Shown: positions 11,038 through 20,101 of the stretch, one piece after another | How the letters are laid out: each line of letters starts with the position of its first letter | Numbering within the stretch: the first letter of the stretch is position 1 | Assembly (NCBI RefSeq): GCF_014062315.1 | Contig: NZ_JACGLT010000006.1 | Span: 207,604-271,603, forward strand | Length of the DNA: 64,000 nucleotides | Direction of reading: 5' to 3' | From: Gelidibacter maritimus | GTDB taxonomy: Bacteria > Bacteroidota > Bacteroidia > Flavobacteriales > Flavobacteriaceae | Notes under the pieces: generated by a model | What the model was told of the DNA's origin: nothing | Seen by the model: the letters and a program-made list of their open reading frames with translations, nothing else | Databases searched by the model: none | Made by a program: the position numbers and the translations under genes

Positions 11038-13479
11038 TTATCGCTTTAAGCTAAAATGACCATTTAAAACCCTGCCATCTTGCAAGTTTACGACAAACCA
11101 ATAATCATCAGTAGGCATTGGTCTGCCAATAAAGTTTCCGTCCCATCCGTTGCTTAGAGGATGAAGTTCCTTGAGCAATTTACCCATTCTATCAAAAATA
11201 TAAATGGTGGTTTTGGGTTGAAATTGTGCATTGATACCGGAGACTTGCCAGAAATCATTGAAGCCATCATTGTTTGGTGTGAAATATTTTGGAAACCCAA
11301 TCACAGAAATCGCTTCTTGAGTGATGCCGCAACCGTTTATATCTCTAATGTAAAGGGTATGGAAGCCAGCAGAAACATTTTCAAAAGTGGTACTTTGCTG
11401 ATATGGACCATGACTATTGTTAAGGGCGTATTCATAATCTCCTTCTCCTGAAACCAGTACTTTTATGGTGTTGTTTTGTGTTGCATCCGTAATGCTGATA
11501 TCTGTTATGGTGGCTATGTTTGAAGGTAGCACACGAATCGTTCTATCCTTAAAACAACCGTTGGCGTTGGATACTCTAACGGCATAGTTTCCTGGGCTAT
11601 CTACCATAATCTCTGAAGTGCTTTCACCTGTAGACCAATCATAAGTGTAGTTGATGGGATCATCATCAACAACTCCACCAGTGATAGTAATTTTATCTGG
11701 GAATTTGTTCAGACAGTAAATGGCTTCTTCTTCCATCACAATATTTGGCATTCTGAATACCGTGAGCCCAACTTCACTAATACCATAACATGCATTACTG
11801 TTCTCGACCCTTGCATAAATAGTTTGGGAATATGGGATTGTATTCGTGAAAATATTTGGTAGTGGATTCTTTTCTAAGAGCGCATCATTATAAGTTTCAT
11901 AATAGAGTAGTGACATTCCGCTTGGCAAGTTGTTTAAAACGGCAGCATCGGCTTCAGAGAGGTTGAAATTGTAGTGTCCATCTTCAATCCCGTCATTGTC
12001 ACAATACTCAAGTATTGCATTGTTTGCCGAAGTTGTGCTGACCTCCAGATTCAACTGGCTTATACTAAAGCAGCCCGTTAAATCATTAGTTACTTTTACC
12101 CATAATAATTGTGGATTTGTGAGATTCTCGTAAGCAGTTCCGTTGATTTGATTGAGGTTGTTTTCAGCATCCGTTTCAGTAAAATGATACGATAAGCTTC
12201 TGTTGGCAACACCACTGGTAACAGCATCTTTGACCTGGTCTAGATTAAAAATAGTCTGTCCGTCCGAAATGTTATCTTCATCGCACTGGATGATGGTAGC
12301 GTCAAAGGCATCAGGAAGTGGATTAACTATCAGATCTAAGGGTGTAATACTCCTGCAGTTGGCGTTGGATGCATCTTCAATTCTGACAAAAATCTGTTGT
12401 TGATTTGGATTGGTGTTGTAATAAGGACTGGTCAATGAAGCTGTGCCCATTTCTGCGGAAGCTTGAGTAGCATGATAACTAATATGGATAGAGGAGGGGT
12501 CTTGACCTTTTAAAATCTCAGAGTTTTTTGAATTTAAATCGAAAAAAGTCTGTCCATTATTAGCGTTACCATCGGCAGATGAATCGCAGAGAGGGTATGG
12601 CGTGGGAGGACTAAAATTTGGCCCTGAATTTACGATAAGTGAGAAATCGACAATTTCAAAACATCCCGTAGTAGTGTTTGTCATCCTCACAAAAATTTTC
12701 TGTGGATTGGAAATGTTGGTATAGATGCTTGGTAGCGGATTAATATTGATATTAGCATCACTTTCCGTAAGGTGATAACTAAGAGACACATCAGTTTGTG
12801 TGCCCATGATTATAGGTGTATTGACATTCAAATTAAAACTTGTCATGCCGTCTTCAAAAGGCATTTGTGTATCACACTTCTCTAAATCCAATGGCGTTAC
12901 GGAATCCGCTTGATTAACCGGTGGTGAAGAAAATTGTGCGGTTCCCGTCCATTCCAAGGTGAATCCGCTATTTCCTATAGGTCGATCAATAACGATAAAA
13001 TAAGTGTCGCCCGCCGAGACATCCAACCAACGCACAAAACTGTCGCCATCAGGTCCAGGTCCCTCGGAGGTATCACTTGAACTGGCGTTCATTCCCGTAA
13101 AATTATTGCTCAAACCGGCTGCGGCTGGATTGGTTGTTGAGCATCGGATAGCCTGTCCAATATTATTACATGGAACATTTGGACCGAAAACAAAAAAATC
13201 ATAATCTTCTTGTATGGCAGTACTATTGGGCCTCAAAATAAAGCCTAAGGTGCCATCGGTAACTAAAGACACCTGTAGCCAAATGCTATTGTGTTCACTA
13301 CTGCCACAGGTATTGGAATTATTTAATTCTTGGACCCCAACGCCATTGACAACTAAATTGACCGTGGAATTCCCACAAATAATCACAGAGTCGATACAGT
13401 CTGTAGGGCCCTGCCCAAAGGACATATAATTTATACAAAGTATACTTAATGCTGGCAGAAATCTAAGAAGTGTTTTCAA
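11038..13479 (-). CDS. T9SS type B sorted secreted protein with 4 repeat modules
   Basis: 813 residues. The start is a TTG: the frame is closed by a TAA four codons further up and no ATG lies before the signal peptide (MKTLLRFLPALSIL...SFGQ). The N-terminal 190 residues differ from the giant paralogs and look like a jelly-roll or PPC-type domain (CGSSEHNSIWLQV, DYDFFVFGP, VSAGDTYFIVIDRP). Four CDxxxDG-type modules follow (about 195-560), then an Ig-like segment (YDWSTGESTSEI) and a type B sorting domain (TPNNDGFNDFW, IFDRMGK, GWDGNFIG). It probably shares the export route of its neighbours with a different binding head. No clear terminator or promoter is visible. Confidence 0.9.
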   Translation of the reverse strand: MKTLLRFLPALSILCINYMSFGQGPTDCIDSVIICGNSTVNLVVNGVGVQELNNSNTCGSSEHNSIWLQVSLVTDGTLGFILRPNSTAIQEDYDFFVFGPNVPCNNIGQAIRCSTTNPAAAGLSNNFTGMNASSSDTSEGPGPDGDSFVRWLDVSAGDTYFIVIDRPIGNSGFTLEWTGTAQFSSPPVNQADSVTPLDLEKCDTQMPFEDGMTSFNLNVNTPIIMGTQTDVSLSYHLTESDANININPLPSIYTNISNPQKIFVRMTNTTTGCFEIVDFSLIVNSGPNFSPPTPYPLCDSSADGNANNGQTFFDLNSKNSEILKGQDPSSIHISYHATQASAEMGTASLTSPYYNTNPNQQQIFVRIEDASNANCRSITPLDLIVNPLPDAFDATIIQCDEDNISDGQTIFNLDQVKDAVTSGVANRSLSYHFTETDAENNLNQINGTAYENLTNPQLLWVKVTNDLTGCFSISQLNLEVSTTSANNAILEYCDNDGIEDGHYNFNLSEADAAVLNNLPSGMSLLYYETYNDALLEKNPLPNIFTNTIPYSQTIYARVENSNACYGISEVGLTVFRMPNIVMEEEAIYCLNKFPDKITITGGVVDDDPINYTYDWSTGESTSEIMVDSPGNYAVRVSNANGCFKDRTIRVLPSNIATITDISITDATQNNTIKVLVSGEGDYEYALNNSHGPYQQSTTFENVSAGFHTLYIRDINGCGITQEAISVIGFPKYFTPNNDGFNDFWQVSGINAQFQPKTTIYIFDRMGKLLKELHPLSNGWDGNFIGRPMPTDDYWFVVNLQDGRVLNGHFSLKR

Positions 13480-13609
13480 AAAAGCAATGCGTTAGGATAT
13501 GGTGGACTTTAAAAAAATACAAATGGTCATATTCCTGAAACCAGGAATCATCATGCTTGTTTAATTGTCCATCCTAAACAAAATAGATTCACAACTGATA
13601 TTCTCAATA

Positions 13610-13639
13610 ATAAAAGTAGTTATACTCAACTACTTTTAT
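13610..13639 (-). terminator. rho-independent terminator of the ABC transporter operon
   Basis: Twelve-base perfect stem (ATAAAAGTAGTT / AACTACTTTTAT) with a six-base loop, 70 bp past the permease stop at 13709. The T-rich 3' side on the minus strand supports termination. Confidence 0.7.
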
Positions 13640-13708
13640 GAATACATCTGTGATCGAAATTGAAAAAAAATTCTGTACAATTAATGATGGCAATCGCTAT
13701 CAAATATA

Positions 13709-14533
13709 TTATAAATCGCGCTTTTTTAACAATCTGTACGATAAAAACACAAATAGAGCCGTCCAAGCCAAAACGATGACAATTTCATACCAATGCACCG
13801 CATAGTCATAGGCCATGTCAATTTTCTCAGGGTACTTGGTCATGACAACACGTTGAAACGGTTGGTCAATCAGATTGTACATGGACTCCAATGGTAAAAA
13901 ATTCTTGACCTTCCATGCCATTTCTGTACTTGAAGCCTGGGCTACGATCCAAAAAATAATCCATTCAAAAATGTAGAGAATAAAGAGAAATGCCAATGCA
14001 AAAGCCGATCGTTTTACCAACATTCCAAAAAACAGACATAGACTAAAGAAACCTACCAGCTTTAGAAAATATGCCAATAGATACTCGGTCTCTCTAAAGA
14101 TAATGGATGCCTCAGTATAACTTGAATAGTAAAGTCCGATGAATAGCGAACCCACGCCAATGAGGACGGTGGCCAAGAACGAAAAGAAGACAATAGTATA
14201 AAATTTGGAAAGAATGAATTCTTTTTTGCTCAGTCCATCAATCAAATTTTGTTTTATGGTTTTGTTACTGTACTCATTACCAATCATACTGACCACCACT
14301 ATAGCGAAAAATAGTTTAAAATAAGACGCAAAAAATGTGGTAATATGCCAGATGATGGGAAAATTGAAAATACCGAGTTCGCCCAATTCCAAGGTAAAAA
14401 AACCGAAGAAATTAATTTTTATGGATGAAAGTATCAAAACCGTAAAAGGGAGAACAAAGGAGATAAATATCAAGACTTTACTCGCTCTGTTTAATAGTAG
14501 TTTTTGTAGTTCTAAGTTGACTAGTCGTAACAT
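13709..14533 (-). CDS. ABC transporter permease (ABC-2 type)
   Basis: 274 residues with about six hydrophobic segments (near 17-40, 52-80, 105-130, 150-175, 178-200 and 245-265) and few charged residues between them, as in ABC-2 permeases such as those of bacitracin- or Na+-export systems. It follows the ATPase gene with an 18 bp gap, so the two form an inner-membrane exporter or a cell-envelope stress ABC system. The substrate cannot be read from the sequence. The C terminus ends with a basic KKRDL tail. Confidence 0.85.
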   Translation of the reverse strand: MLRLVNLELQKLLLNRASKVLIFISFVLPFTVLILSSIKINFFGFFTLELGELGIFNFPIIWHITTFFASYFKLFFAIVVVSMIGNEYSNKTIKQNLIDGLSKKEFILSKFYTIVFFSFLATVLIGVGSLFIGLYYSSYTEASIIFRETEYLLAYFLKLVGFFSLCLFFGMLVKRSAFALAFLFILYIFEWIIFWIVAQASSTEMAWKVKNFLPLESMYNLIDQPFQRVVMTKYPEKIDMAYDYAVHWYEIVIVLAWTALFVFLSYRLLKKRDL

Positions 14534-14551
14534 AGGGGTGGTTTTGATGGG

Positions 14552-15448
14552 TTAGATAGTGTCAGTTAATTTCAAGAATTGCTCCTCCAAACTCTCTTTT
14601 CGTTTTACTAAATGAGAAAGCGTAATGCCGTTGTCAAACAATAGCTTGTTGAAGGTTGCGGCATCCATAGGTTCTTTTAGAAAAGCGGTGATAAGTTCAC
14701 CTTCCTGTTTTACACTTAAAAAATTAGGGTTGTTCTGTAGAAAGGAAGCCAAAGCTTCATGTTGTTCTGATTTGAGTTCAAAAAAGCCATGACTGGAAAT
14801 CATTTCATCCACACGCCCAGAATATAATTTTTCGCCTTTTCGCAGCACCACAACATGCGAGCATACTTTTTCGACTTCGTCCAAGAGATGTGATGCCAAT
14901 AAAATAGTGGTGCCTTCGCTGGCAATCTTTTTTATCAATGTTCTGATTTGATGGATCCCCTGTGGATCCAATCCATTGGTCGGCTCGTCCAAAATTAGTA
15001 TTTCCGGATCGTTTAAAAGTGCAGAAGCAATAGCCAATCGTTGTTTCATTCCCAAGGAGTAGTTGCTGAATTTACTGTCCTTTCGCTCCAAAAGACCTAC
15101 AATAGCAAGCTTCTCATCAATCTTGCTATAATCAACACCTTTGATCTTACAAACCAATTTTAAATTTTGATAGGCCGTCATGTAAGGATAGAAATTTGGA
15201 TTCTCAATGATGGCGCCCACCTTTTTTAATGCCTCATGGGTTGACACCGAACCGTTGAACCAGCTAAACTCACCCGAAGTCTTATTGACCACGTTAAGGA
15301 CAATGCCTAAGGTAGTGGATTTACCACTTCCATTTGGACCTAAAATGCCGTAAACGTTACCCTTATTGATAGTAAATGAGAGATCTTTGACCGCCGTAAG
15401 GTAACCAAATTTTTTAGTGAGGTTTTTGATGGTGAGAATAGTTTCCAA
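14552..15448 (-). CDS. ABC transporter ATP-binding protein
   Basis: 298 residues. Walker A GPNGSGKST at 37-45, signature SLGMKQR from 131, Walker B ILILDEP around 150-156, then the switch histidine in LLASHLLDEVEKV. The C-terminal 80 residues resemble the extra domain of BcrA/NatA-type ATPases. The start is a TTG directly before ETILTIKNL; no in-frame ATG exists at this end. It lies upstream of its permease in a two-gene operon and diverges from the plus-strand gene at 15549. Confidence 0.93.
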   Translation of the reverse strand: METILTIKNLTKKFGYLTAVKDLSFTINKGNVYGILGPNGSGKSTTLGIVLNVVNKTSGEFSWFNGSVSTHEALKKVGAIIENPNFYPYMTAYQNLKLVCKIKGVDYSKIDEKLAIVGLLERKDSKFSNYSLGMKQRLAIASALLNDPEILILDEPTNGLDPQGIHQIRTLIKKIASEGTTILLASHLLDEVEKVCSHVVVLRKGEKLYSGRVDEMISSHGFFELKSEQHEALASFLQNNPNFLSVKQEGELITAFLKEPMDAATFNKLLFDNGITLSHLVKRKESLEEQFLKLTDTI

Positions 15449-15524
15449 GATGCTTTTCTGATTGATTAGTTACACGTAAGACGAGTGATTTGTAAATTTG
15501 TTACATCAGTAAATATATTAACTT

Positions 15525-15532
15525 TACATTTG
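15525..15532 (+). promoter_or_regulatory. -7 box TACATTTG
   Basis: Fits the Bacteroidetes TAnnTTTG box, 16 bases before the ATG at 15549. A second match, TAAATTTG, lies at 15493-15500. No well-spaced -33 TTG is seen, so this is a weak call. Confidence 0.4.
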
Positions 15533-15548
15533 AGTTAATTTAAGCACT

Positions 15549-16610
15549 ATGCAAGATCTTAAAATATCCTTACGAAAACCGTCTTATCCCATAACTGAAA
15601 AGTTACATGCTTATCTTTCTGACTATAATAGAAATATAAGACTGCCTATTTTTTATGACGATTTGCTACGGTTTCAAGGCTCGGTTGTTTTATACGATAA
15701 AGATGATAATGATACGCTTTGGGTAAGGGTTTACTTCAATGAATTTGAACGCCAGGAAATAGATTTAAGTCTGAAGAAAGTCTACACCATTCTGCACTCC
15801 GATGGGAATGAGCGTACCATTCCGTTTCTAAGTGTGGATGCCATTGATTATTGTACGTTTGGAAACTCTAAACCCTTTCGAATCAAGATCAGAAACATTT
15901 TGAACGATAATTACACTTATTTTTATGTTAAGAAAGCAGATGCCTCACGCATCTACGGCTTGGAATTAGAGCACATGCTTTCGCCTTATAACTTAAACTT
16001 TTTAGTGTTTCAGGATACGTTGATTGAAGAACATATTTCAGGGGTTCCGGGAGATGAATTTATTAAAAACATGTTGCCTACGTGTACGCCATCAGAAAAA
16101 TCGCAGATAGCAAAAGAGTTTGTAAAGTTTAATGAACGCTGTATGATCAGACTTTTAGGAGATATGCGTTCATATAACTACGTCATTGTCCCGACGCATG
16201 ATTTTGATCACGTCGTCTATAAAATTAGGGCCATTGATTTTGATCAACAAAGTTACGAAGGCAAGTTTAATGTGTACCGACCACAATTTTTTAAGGAGAA
16301 CTTGGCTATGGTCCAATTGGTACAAGAAAAGTTCCAAAAGGAATCCATTGATCAATATAAGTTAGAAGAACGCTCCATTATTGCCAAACGTTTAATTAGC
16401 TATCATGAGCGTATCAAGCAATTATTGGACTGTATGATTGACGATACATTATCCAAACCAGAACACATCCAGCGTCTTAAAATGACCATTTATGAATACA
16501 CGCTCGATTTAAAATTTAAACGGAGTAAAAATATGGGTGAGATTGTTAAGAATGCCTTAGATTTTGTGCAACGAAATTATGAGACTGTTAATATGAAACA
16601 CTTGAGGTGA
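15549..16610 (+). CDS. conserved flavobacterial protein with kinase-like motif, function unknown
   Basis: 353 soluble residues with no signal peptide or membrane segment. I do not recognise a named family. The N-terminal half (1-150) is beta-rich. Around residues 207-245 there is GDMRSYNYVI followed about 20 residues later by RAIDFDQ. This spacing recalls the catalytic HxDxxxxN and metal-binding DFD/DFG pairs of kinase-like phosphotransferases such as HipA or APH. The glycine-rich loop is not evident, so a kinase fold is only a suggestion. The C terminus is helical. The gene stands alone, divergent from the ABC operon, and is followed by a low-complexity repeat tract. Confidence 0.75.
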   Translation: MQDLKISLRKPSYPITEKLHAYLSDYNRNIRLPIFYDDLLRFQGSVVLYDKDDNDTLWVRVYFNEFERQEIDLSLKKVYTILHSDGNERTIPFLSVDAIDYCTFGNSKPFRIKIRNILNDNYTYFYVKKADASRIYGLELEHMLSPYNLNFLVFQDTLIEEHISGVPGDEFIKNMLPTCTPSEKSQIAKEFVKFNERCMIRLLGDMRSYNYVIVPTHDFDHVVYKIRAIDFDQQSYEGKFNVYRPQFFKENLAMVQLVQEKFQKESIDQYKLEERSIIAKRLISYHERIKQLLDCMIDDTLSKPEHIQRLKMTIYEYTLDLKFKRSKNMGEIVKNALDFVQRNYETVNMKHLR

Positions 16611-16612
16611 AT

Positions 16613-16800
16613 TGGTGGTGAGTGGTGAGTAGGTGAGTATTAAGTATTAAGAACCAAGTACTAAGTATTAAGTATCAAGTATCAAGATTCAAGGATTAAG
16701 AATCAAGAACCAGGACTCAAGAAACAAGACTTAAGAAACAAGAATCAAGAAACAAGACTCAAGAAACAAGACTCAAGATAGTGGATATAAGACTCAAAAC
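16613..16800. repeat. degenerate heptamer tandem repeat tract
   Basis: About 190 bp of short imperfect repeats built from 7-base words such as CAAGAAA, CAAGACT and AAGTATT. The best-ordered part (about 16715-16780) alternates AAGAAACAAGACTC units of 14 bases. It carries no open frame of note and lies between convergent genes. The origin is probably replication slippage. It may fold or interfere with transcription read-through, but nothing in the sequence proves a role. Confidence 0.75.
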
Positions 16801-16885
16801 CGTAAAGCACTTAAAATTTTGGTCAGATAATTTTTAAATTGACAGGAATAAAGAAATGAAAATTAACAATAAGAAATAGTTCTCT

Positions 16886-17404
16886 TTAATTCCAATTCTC
16901 GTCAAAATCTAGGCTCTCGTAATCGTCAACGTCAAAATCGTCGTCAAATTCGTTATAATCATCAAACTCATCCTCGGCCTCAAACTTTTTTTGAGGTGCT
17001 TCAGTAGGAATTTGGCCATGTACAAACATTAAATTTGGGTAATCCGTACCTTCTGCCTCTTCAATTATCTCGCCTAATTCTACGTAAAAGGTCCACATGC
17101 TGAAGAAATCATAAACATAAATGAGTCTCGTTTTCGATTTATGAACAACACTATTGATGGCAGTTTCGTTCATAAGCCTTACTTCCCCTTGAACATCGCC
17201 TGTATCAAACATTGGAATTTCCTCGCCTTGATTCCACTCTTCATCACTTAAGTAAAACGATGCCATTTCAATACCATCAAACCCGAATGCTTGTGTGATA
17301 CTATTATGTAGGTCTTCGAGAGTGTCTGTTTCTCGAATTTCTATATCCCTAAAAACATCATCATCGGTGTCGTTGTCAAGAATAATTCTGAATCTGTAAA
17401 TCAT
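16886..17404 (-). CDS. plasmid pRiA4b ORF-3-like family protein
   Basis: 172 residues. The N-terminal pattern (YRFRIILDND, the RDIEIRETDTLEDLH segment, IxxAFGFDG, FYLSDEEW) is that of the pRiA4b ORF-3-like fold, a family of unknown biochemical role often seen near mobile DNA but also found as a lone chromosomal gene in flavobacteria. The last 35 residues are a low-complexity acidic tail rich in D and E (DDYNEFDDDFDVDDYE). Only about 40 bp separate it from the upstream heme A synthase gene, so the two may be cotranscribed. Confidence 0.8.
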   Translation of the reverse strand: MIYRFRIILDNDTDDDVFRDIEIRETDTLEDLHNSITQAFGFDGIEMASFYLSDEEWNQGEEIPMFDTGDVQGEVRLMNETAINSVVHKSKTRLIYVYDFFSMWTFYVELGEIIEEAEGTDYPNLMFVHGQIPTEAPQKKFEAEDEFDDYNEFDDDFDVDDYESLDFDENWN

Positions 17405-17445
17405 GGGTTAAATTTTAATTTGCAAAGGTAAACATTTTCCATTAT

Positions 17446-18465
17446 TTATCTGCTGAAGCGGTGTAAAGCAAATGTCATTGCAGACAGCAAGAAGAATGCT
17501 CCTATTTGATGGGCTACACCTAACCATAACGGAACGCCGTAAATAATGGTCAGCACGCCCAATAAAAACTGAAGGCAAACAAGAAATAGTAAGCTGTCAA
17601 TGCTTTTGGATTGTATGGGCGTCAGCGTCATTTGCTTTGCACGATACCAGATGATACCAATAATAATCACAACGATGTAAGCAATCGTACGGTGAACAAA
17701 TTGGATACCACTTGGGTTTTCAATCAGGTTGATATAGAAAGGTTCAATAGCATAAGCTGATTCGTGTATAAATTTGCCTTCATTCATAAAAGGCCAATGG
17801 TTGTGGAGTAAACCAGCTTTTAATCCTGCTACAAATCCGCCATAAATAATTTGGATTGCCAAAACGATATAACCAACAACAAGGAGGTTTCTAAAGCTTT
17901 TATCGATAGGTTTCTTTTTAGGAAATTTTAAATCCAAAGCCACCCAAAGTGTTGCTGCAAACGTTAAAAATGCTGTGGTTAGATGGGCTGATAATCTGTA
18001 ATGGCTCACGTTGGGCATATCCACCAATCCGCTTTTCACCATATACCATCCTAAAAATCCTTGAAATGCACCAAGTGCTAATAAAACCAAACATTTTTTT
18101 ATGGTTTTTGAGGTAAGCTGCTTGGTTGCTAAAAAATAGATAAATGGAATAATAAATACGAGTCCAATCAAACGACCCATAACTCGATGCAGCCATTCCC
18201 AAAAATAAATACTTTTAAAATCGGATAATGTGAAATGCGAATGGAGTTTCTGAAATTCTGGATATTGTTGGTAAACCTCAAAGGCTTCCTGCCATTCAGC
18301 TTCATTTAAAGGCGGAATGGTGCCGGTAATGAGCTTGTAGTCGGACATCGACAATCCAGAATCTGTTAATCTGGTAATTCCACCTATTACTACCATGATA
18401 AAGAGTAATGCGCAACCTGTAAGGAGCCAATAGATGACGTTTTTATTATCTTTTTGTTTTGCCAT
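17446..18465 (-). CDS. ctaA: heme A synthase (COX15/CtaA family)
   Basis: 339 residues from the ATG at 18465. A longer frame to 18576 adds a basic, non-conserved leader and is rejected. The protein has eight hydrophobic segments. GGITRLTDSGLSM near the first segment, the EWLHRVMGR region and a later FVHRTIAY histidine motif are hallmarks of the family that oxidises heme O to heme A for cytochrome oxidase in the inner membrane. Histidines at the helix ends would bind the heme. No heme O synthase (ctaB) is adjacent in this window. Confidence 0.93.
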   Translation of the reverse strand: MAKQKDNKNVIYWLLTGCALLFIMVVIGGITRLTDSGLSMSDYKLITGTIPPLNEAEWQEAFEVYQQYPEFQKLHSHFTLSDFKSIYFWEWLHRVMGRLIGLVFIIPFIYFLATKQLTSKTIKKCLVLLALGAFQGFLGWYMVKSGLVDMPNVSHYRLSAHLTTAFLTFAATLWVALDLKFPKKKPIDKSFRNLLVVGYIVLAIQIIYGGFVAGLKAGLLHNHWPFMNEGKFIHESAYAIEPFYINLIENPSGIQFVHRTIAYIVVIIIGIIWYRAKQMTLTPIQSKSIDSLLFLVCLQFLLGVLTIIYGVPLWLGVAHQIGAFFLLSAMTFALHRFSR

Positions 18466-18608
18466 TTTATTTATAAAAAATTGAAATTGACGTTGAACAT
18501 TAATTTTAATTCCCATCGGTGATTTGTCCGTCCGTACCGATCGGCCTAACACGATGTTTTTTGATTTAACCTTCATTTTTTGAACGCTTCACGCCATCCA
18601 ACATGCCA

Positions 18609-20030
18609 TTAGTCGCTTGCTATCACTTGCGTTAACCCCAAACGTTTGCCTTCCTCGAGCATCAAGTCATACGCCGCTTTGTGTTCATTGGGTATTTCTC
18701 CTTCTAAAATGGCTTCTTTGATACGCTCTTTTATAGTGCCAATCTCTCTTGAAGGCTTTAAGCCAAAGGCCGCCATGATTTCCTCACCCGAAATTGGAGG
18801 TTGGAAGTTTCGAATTTGATCGCGTTCTTCAACTTCAATAATCTTATCTCTGACAAGCTTGAAATTGTTATGGTATTTTTTAAATTTTCTTGGATTTTTT
18901 GTAGTGATATCGGCTTCGCAGAGTATCATTAAATCGTCCACATAATCACCAGCATCAAAAACCAAACGTCTTACAGCAGAATCGGTAACATCTTGTGCTA
19001 AAGCGATTGGCCGAGAACTCATGAGCACTAGTTTTTGTACAAACTTCATTTTTTCATTAAGTGGCATCTTCAATCGTTTAAACAAACGATACACCATTTT
19101 TGAACCCTCAAACTCGTGTCCATGAAAAGTCCACCCCACTTTTTTACTAAATTTCTTAGTTGGTGCTTTGCCAATATCGTGTAAAAGCGCAGCCCATCTT
19201 AACCAGAGATCGTCAGTGTTTTGAGCAATGTTGTCAACCACCTCCAATGTATGGTAAAAATTATCTTTATGACGTTGTCCTTCTTTTTCATCAATACCTT
19301 TTAGGGCAACCAGTTCTGGTAAAATATAGTCCAAGAGACCAGTTTGTTCCAACAGTAAAAATCCGATGGAAGGTACCTCGCTTTCCAAAATTTTATTAAG
19401 CTCTACCACAATCCGTTCTTTCGTGATGATTTTGATGCGGTCCTTGTTTTTTGAAATTGCTATAAGTGATGCATTTTCGATGGTAAAGTTGAGCTGTGTG
19501 GCAAATCGGATGGCGCGCATCATTCGTAAAGGGTCGTCGCTGTAGGTAATATCCGGATCTAAGGGTGTTCTGATAAGCTTGGCATCTAAATCCTTAAGAC
19601 CATCAAAGGGATCAAGCAAGTCGCCAAAACGGGAAGGATTTAAATCCAATGCCATAGCATTTATCGTAAAATCACGTCTATTTTGATCGTCTTCCAAAGT
19701 GCCGTTTTCGACGATAGGATTCCGGCTTTCTTCCGTATAAGACTCTTTGCGTGCGCCTACAAATTCCACCTCAATATCTTCGTAACGCAACATCGCAGTA
19801 CCATAAGTTTTGAATATTTGAACCTTTGGGTGGTTGGGAATGTTCTTCGCCACTTGTCTAGCGAGATCGATTCCACTGCCTATGGCTACAATATCGATAT
19901 CCTTATGCTGTCCGCGCTTCAAGATAAAATCACGAACAAAACCACCAATGACGTAGGCGTCGATTCCTAACGCTTCGGCGGATTGGGATATGATTTTGAA
20001 AATGGGATGTTTTAAAGCGTTATTTTTCAT
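18609..20030 (-). CDS. tRNA nucleotidyltransferase / poly(A) polymerase family protein with HD domain
   Basis: 473 residues from the ATG at 20030 (a TTG three codons upstream is less likely). GGFVRD at 29-34 and DIDIV at 44-48 form the class II nucleotidyltransferase site, and RRDFTINAMALD lies near residue 120. An RNA-binding middle region and an HD phosphohydrolase motif (ALLHDIGK, about residue 285) follow. This is the usual architecture of the enzyme that adds or repairs the 3' CCA end of tRNA. In species with split enzymes it could add only part of CCA. No second copy is seen here. Confidence 0.92.
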   Translation of the reverse strand: MKNNALKHPIFKIISQSAEALGIDAYVIGGFVRDFILKRGQHKDIDIVAIGSGIDLARQVAKNIPNHPKVQIFKTYGTAMLRYEDIEVEFVGARKESYTEESRNPIVENGTLEDDQNRRDFTINAMALDLNPSRFGDLLDPFDGLKDLDAKLIRTPLDPDITYSDDPLRMMRAIRFATQLNFTIENASLIAISKNKDRIKIITKERIVVELNKILESEVPSIGFLLLEQTGLLDYILPELVALKGIDEKEGQRHKDNFYHTLEVVDNIAQNTDDLWLRWAALLHDIGKAPTKKFSKKVGWTFHGHEFEGSKMVYRLFKRLKMPLNEKMKFVQKLVLMSSRPIALAQDVTDSAVRRLVFDAGDYVDDLMILCEADITTKNPRKFKKYHNNFKLVRDKIIEVEERDQIRNFQPPISGEEIMAAFGLKPSREIGTIKERIKEAILEGEIPNEHKAAYDLMLEEGKRLGLTQVIASD

Positions 20031-20101
20031 AATATTCAAATTTCAAAATCTAAATACCAAATGGATTTTTGGAATTTGGAATGTGAATTTTGGTGTTTTA
20101 A

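Noticed and set aside
18466..18576. Longer N terminus for heme A synthase
   Set aside because: Adds 37 basic residues not seen in the family; ATG at 18465 gives the standard start just before the first membrane segment.
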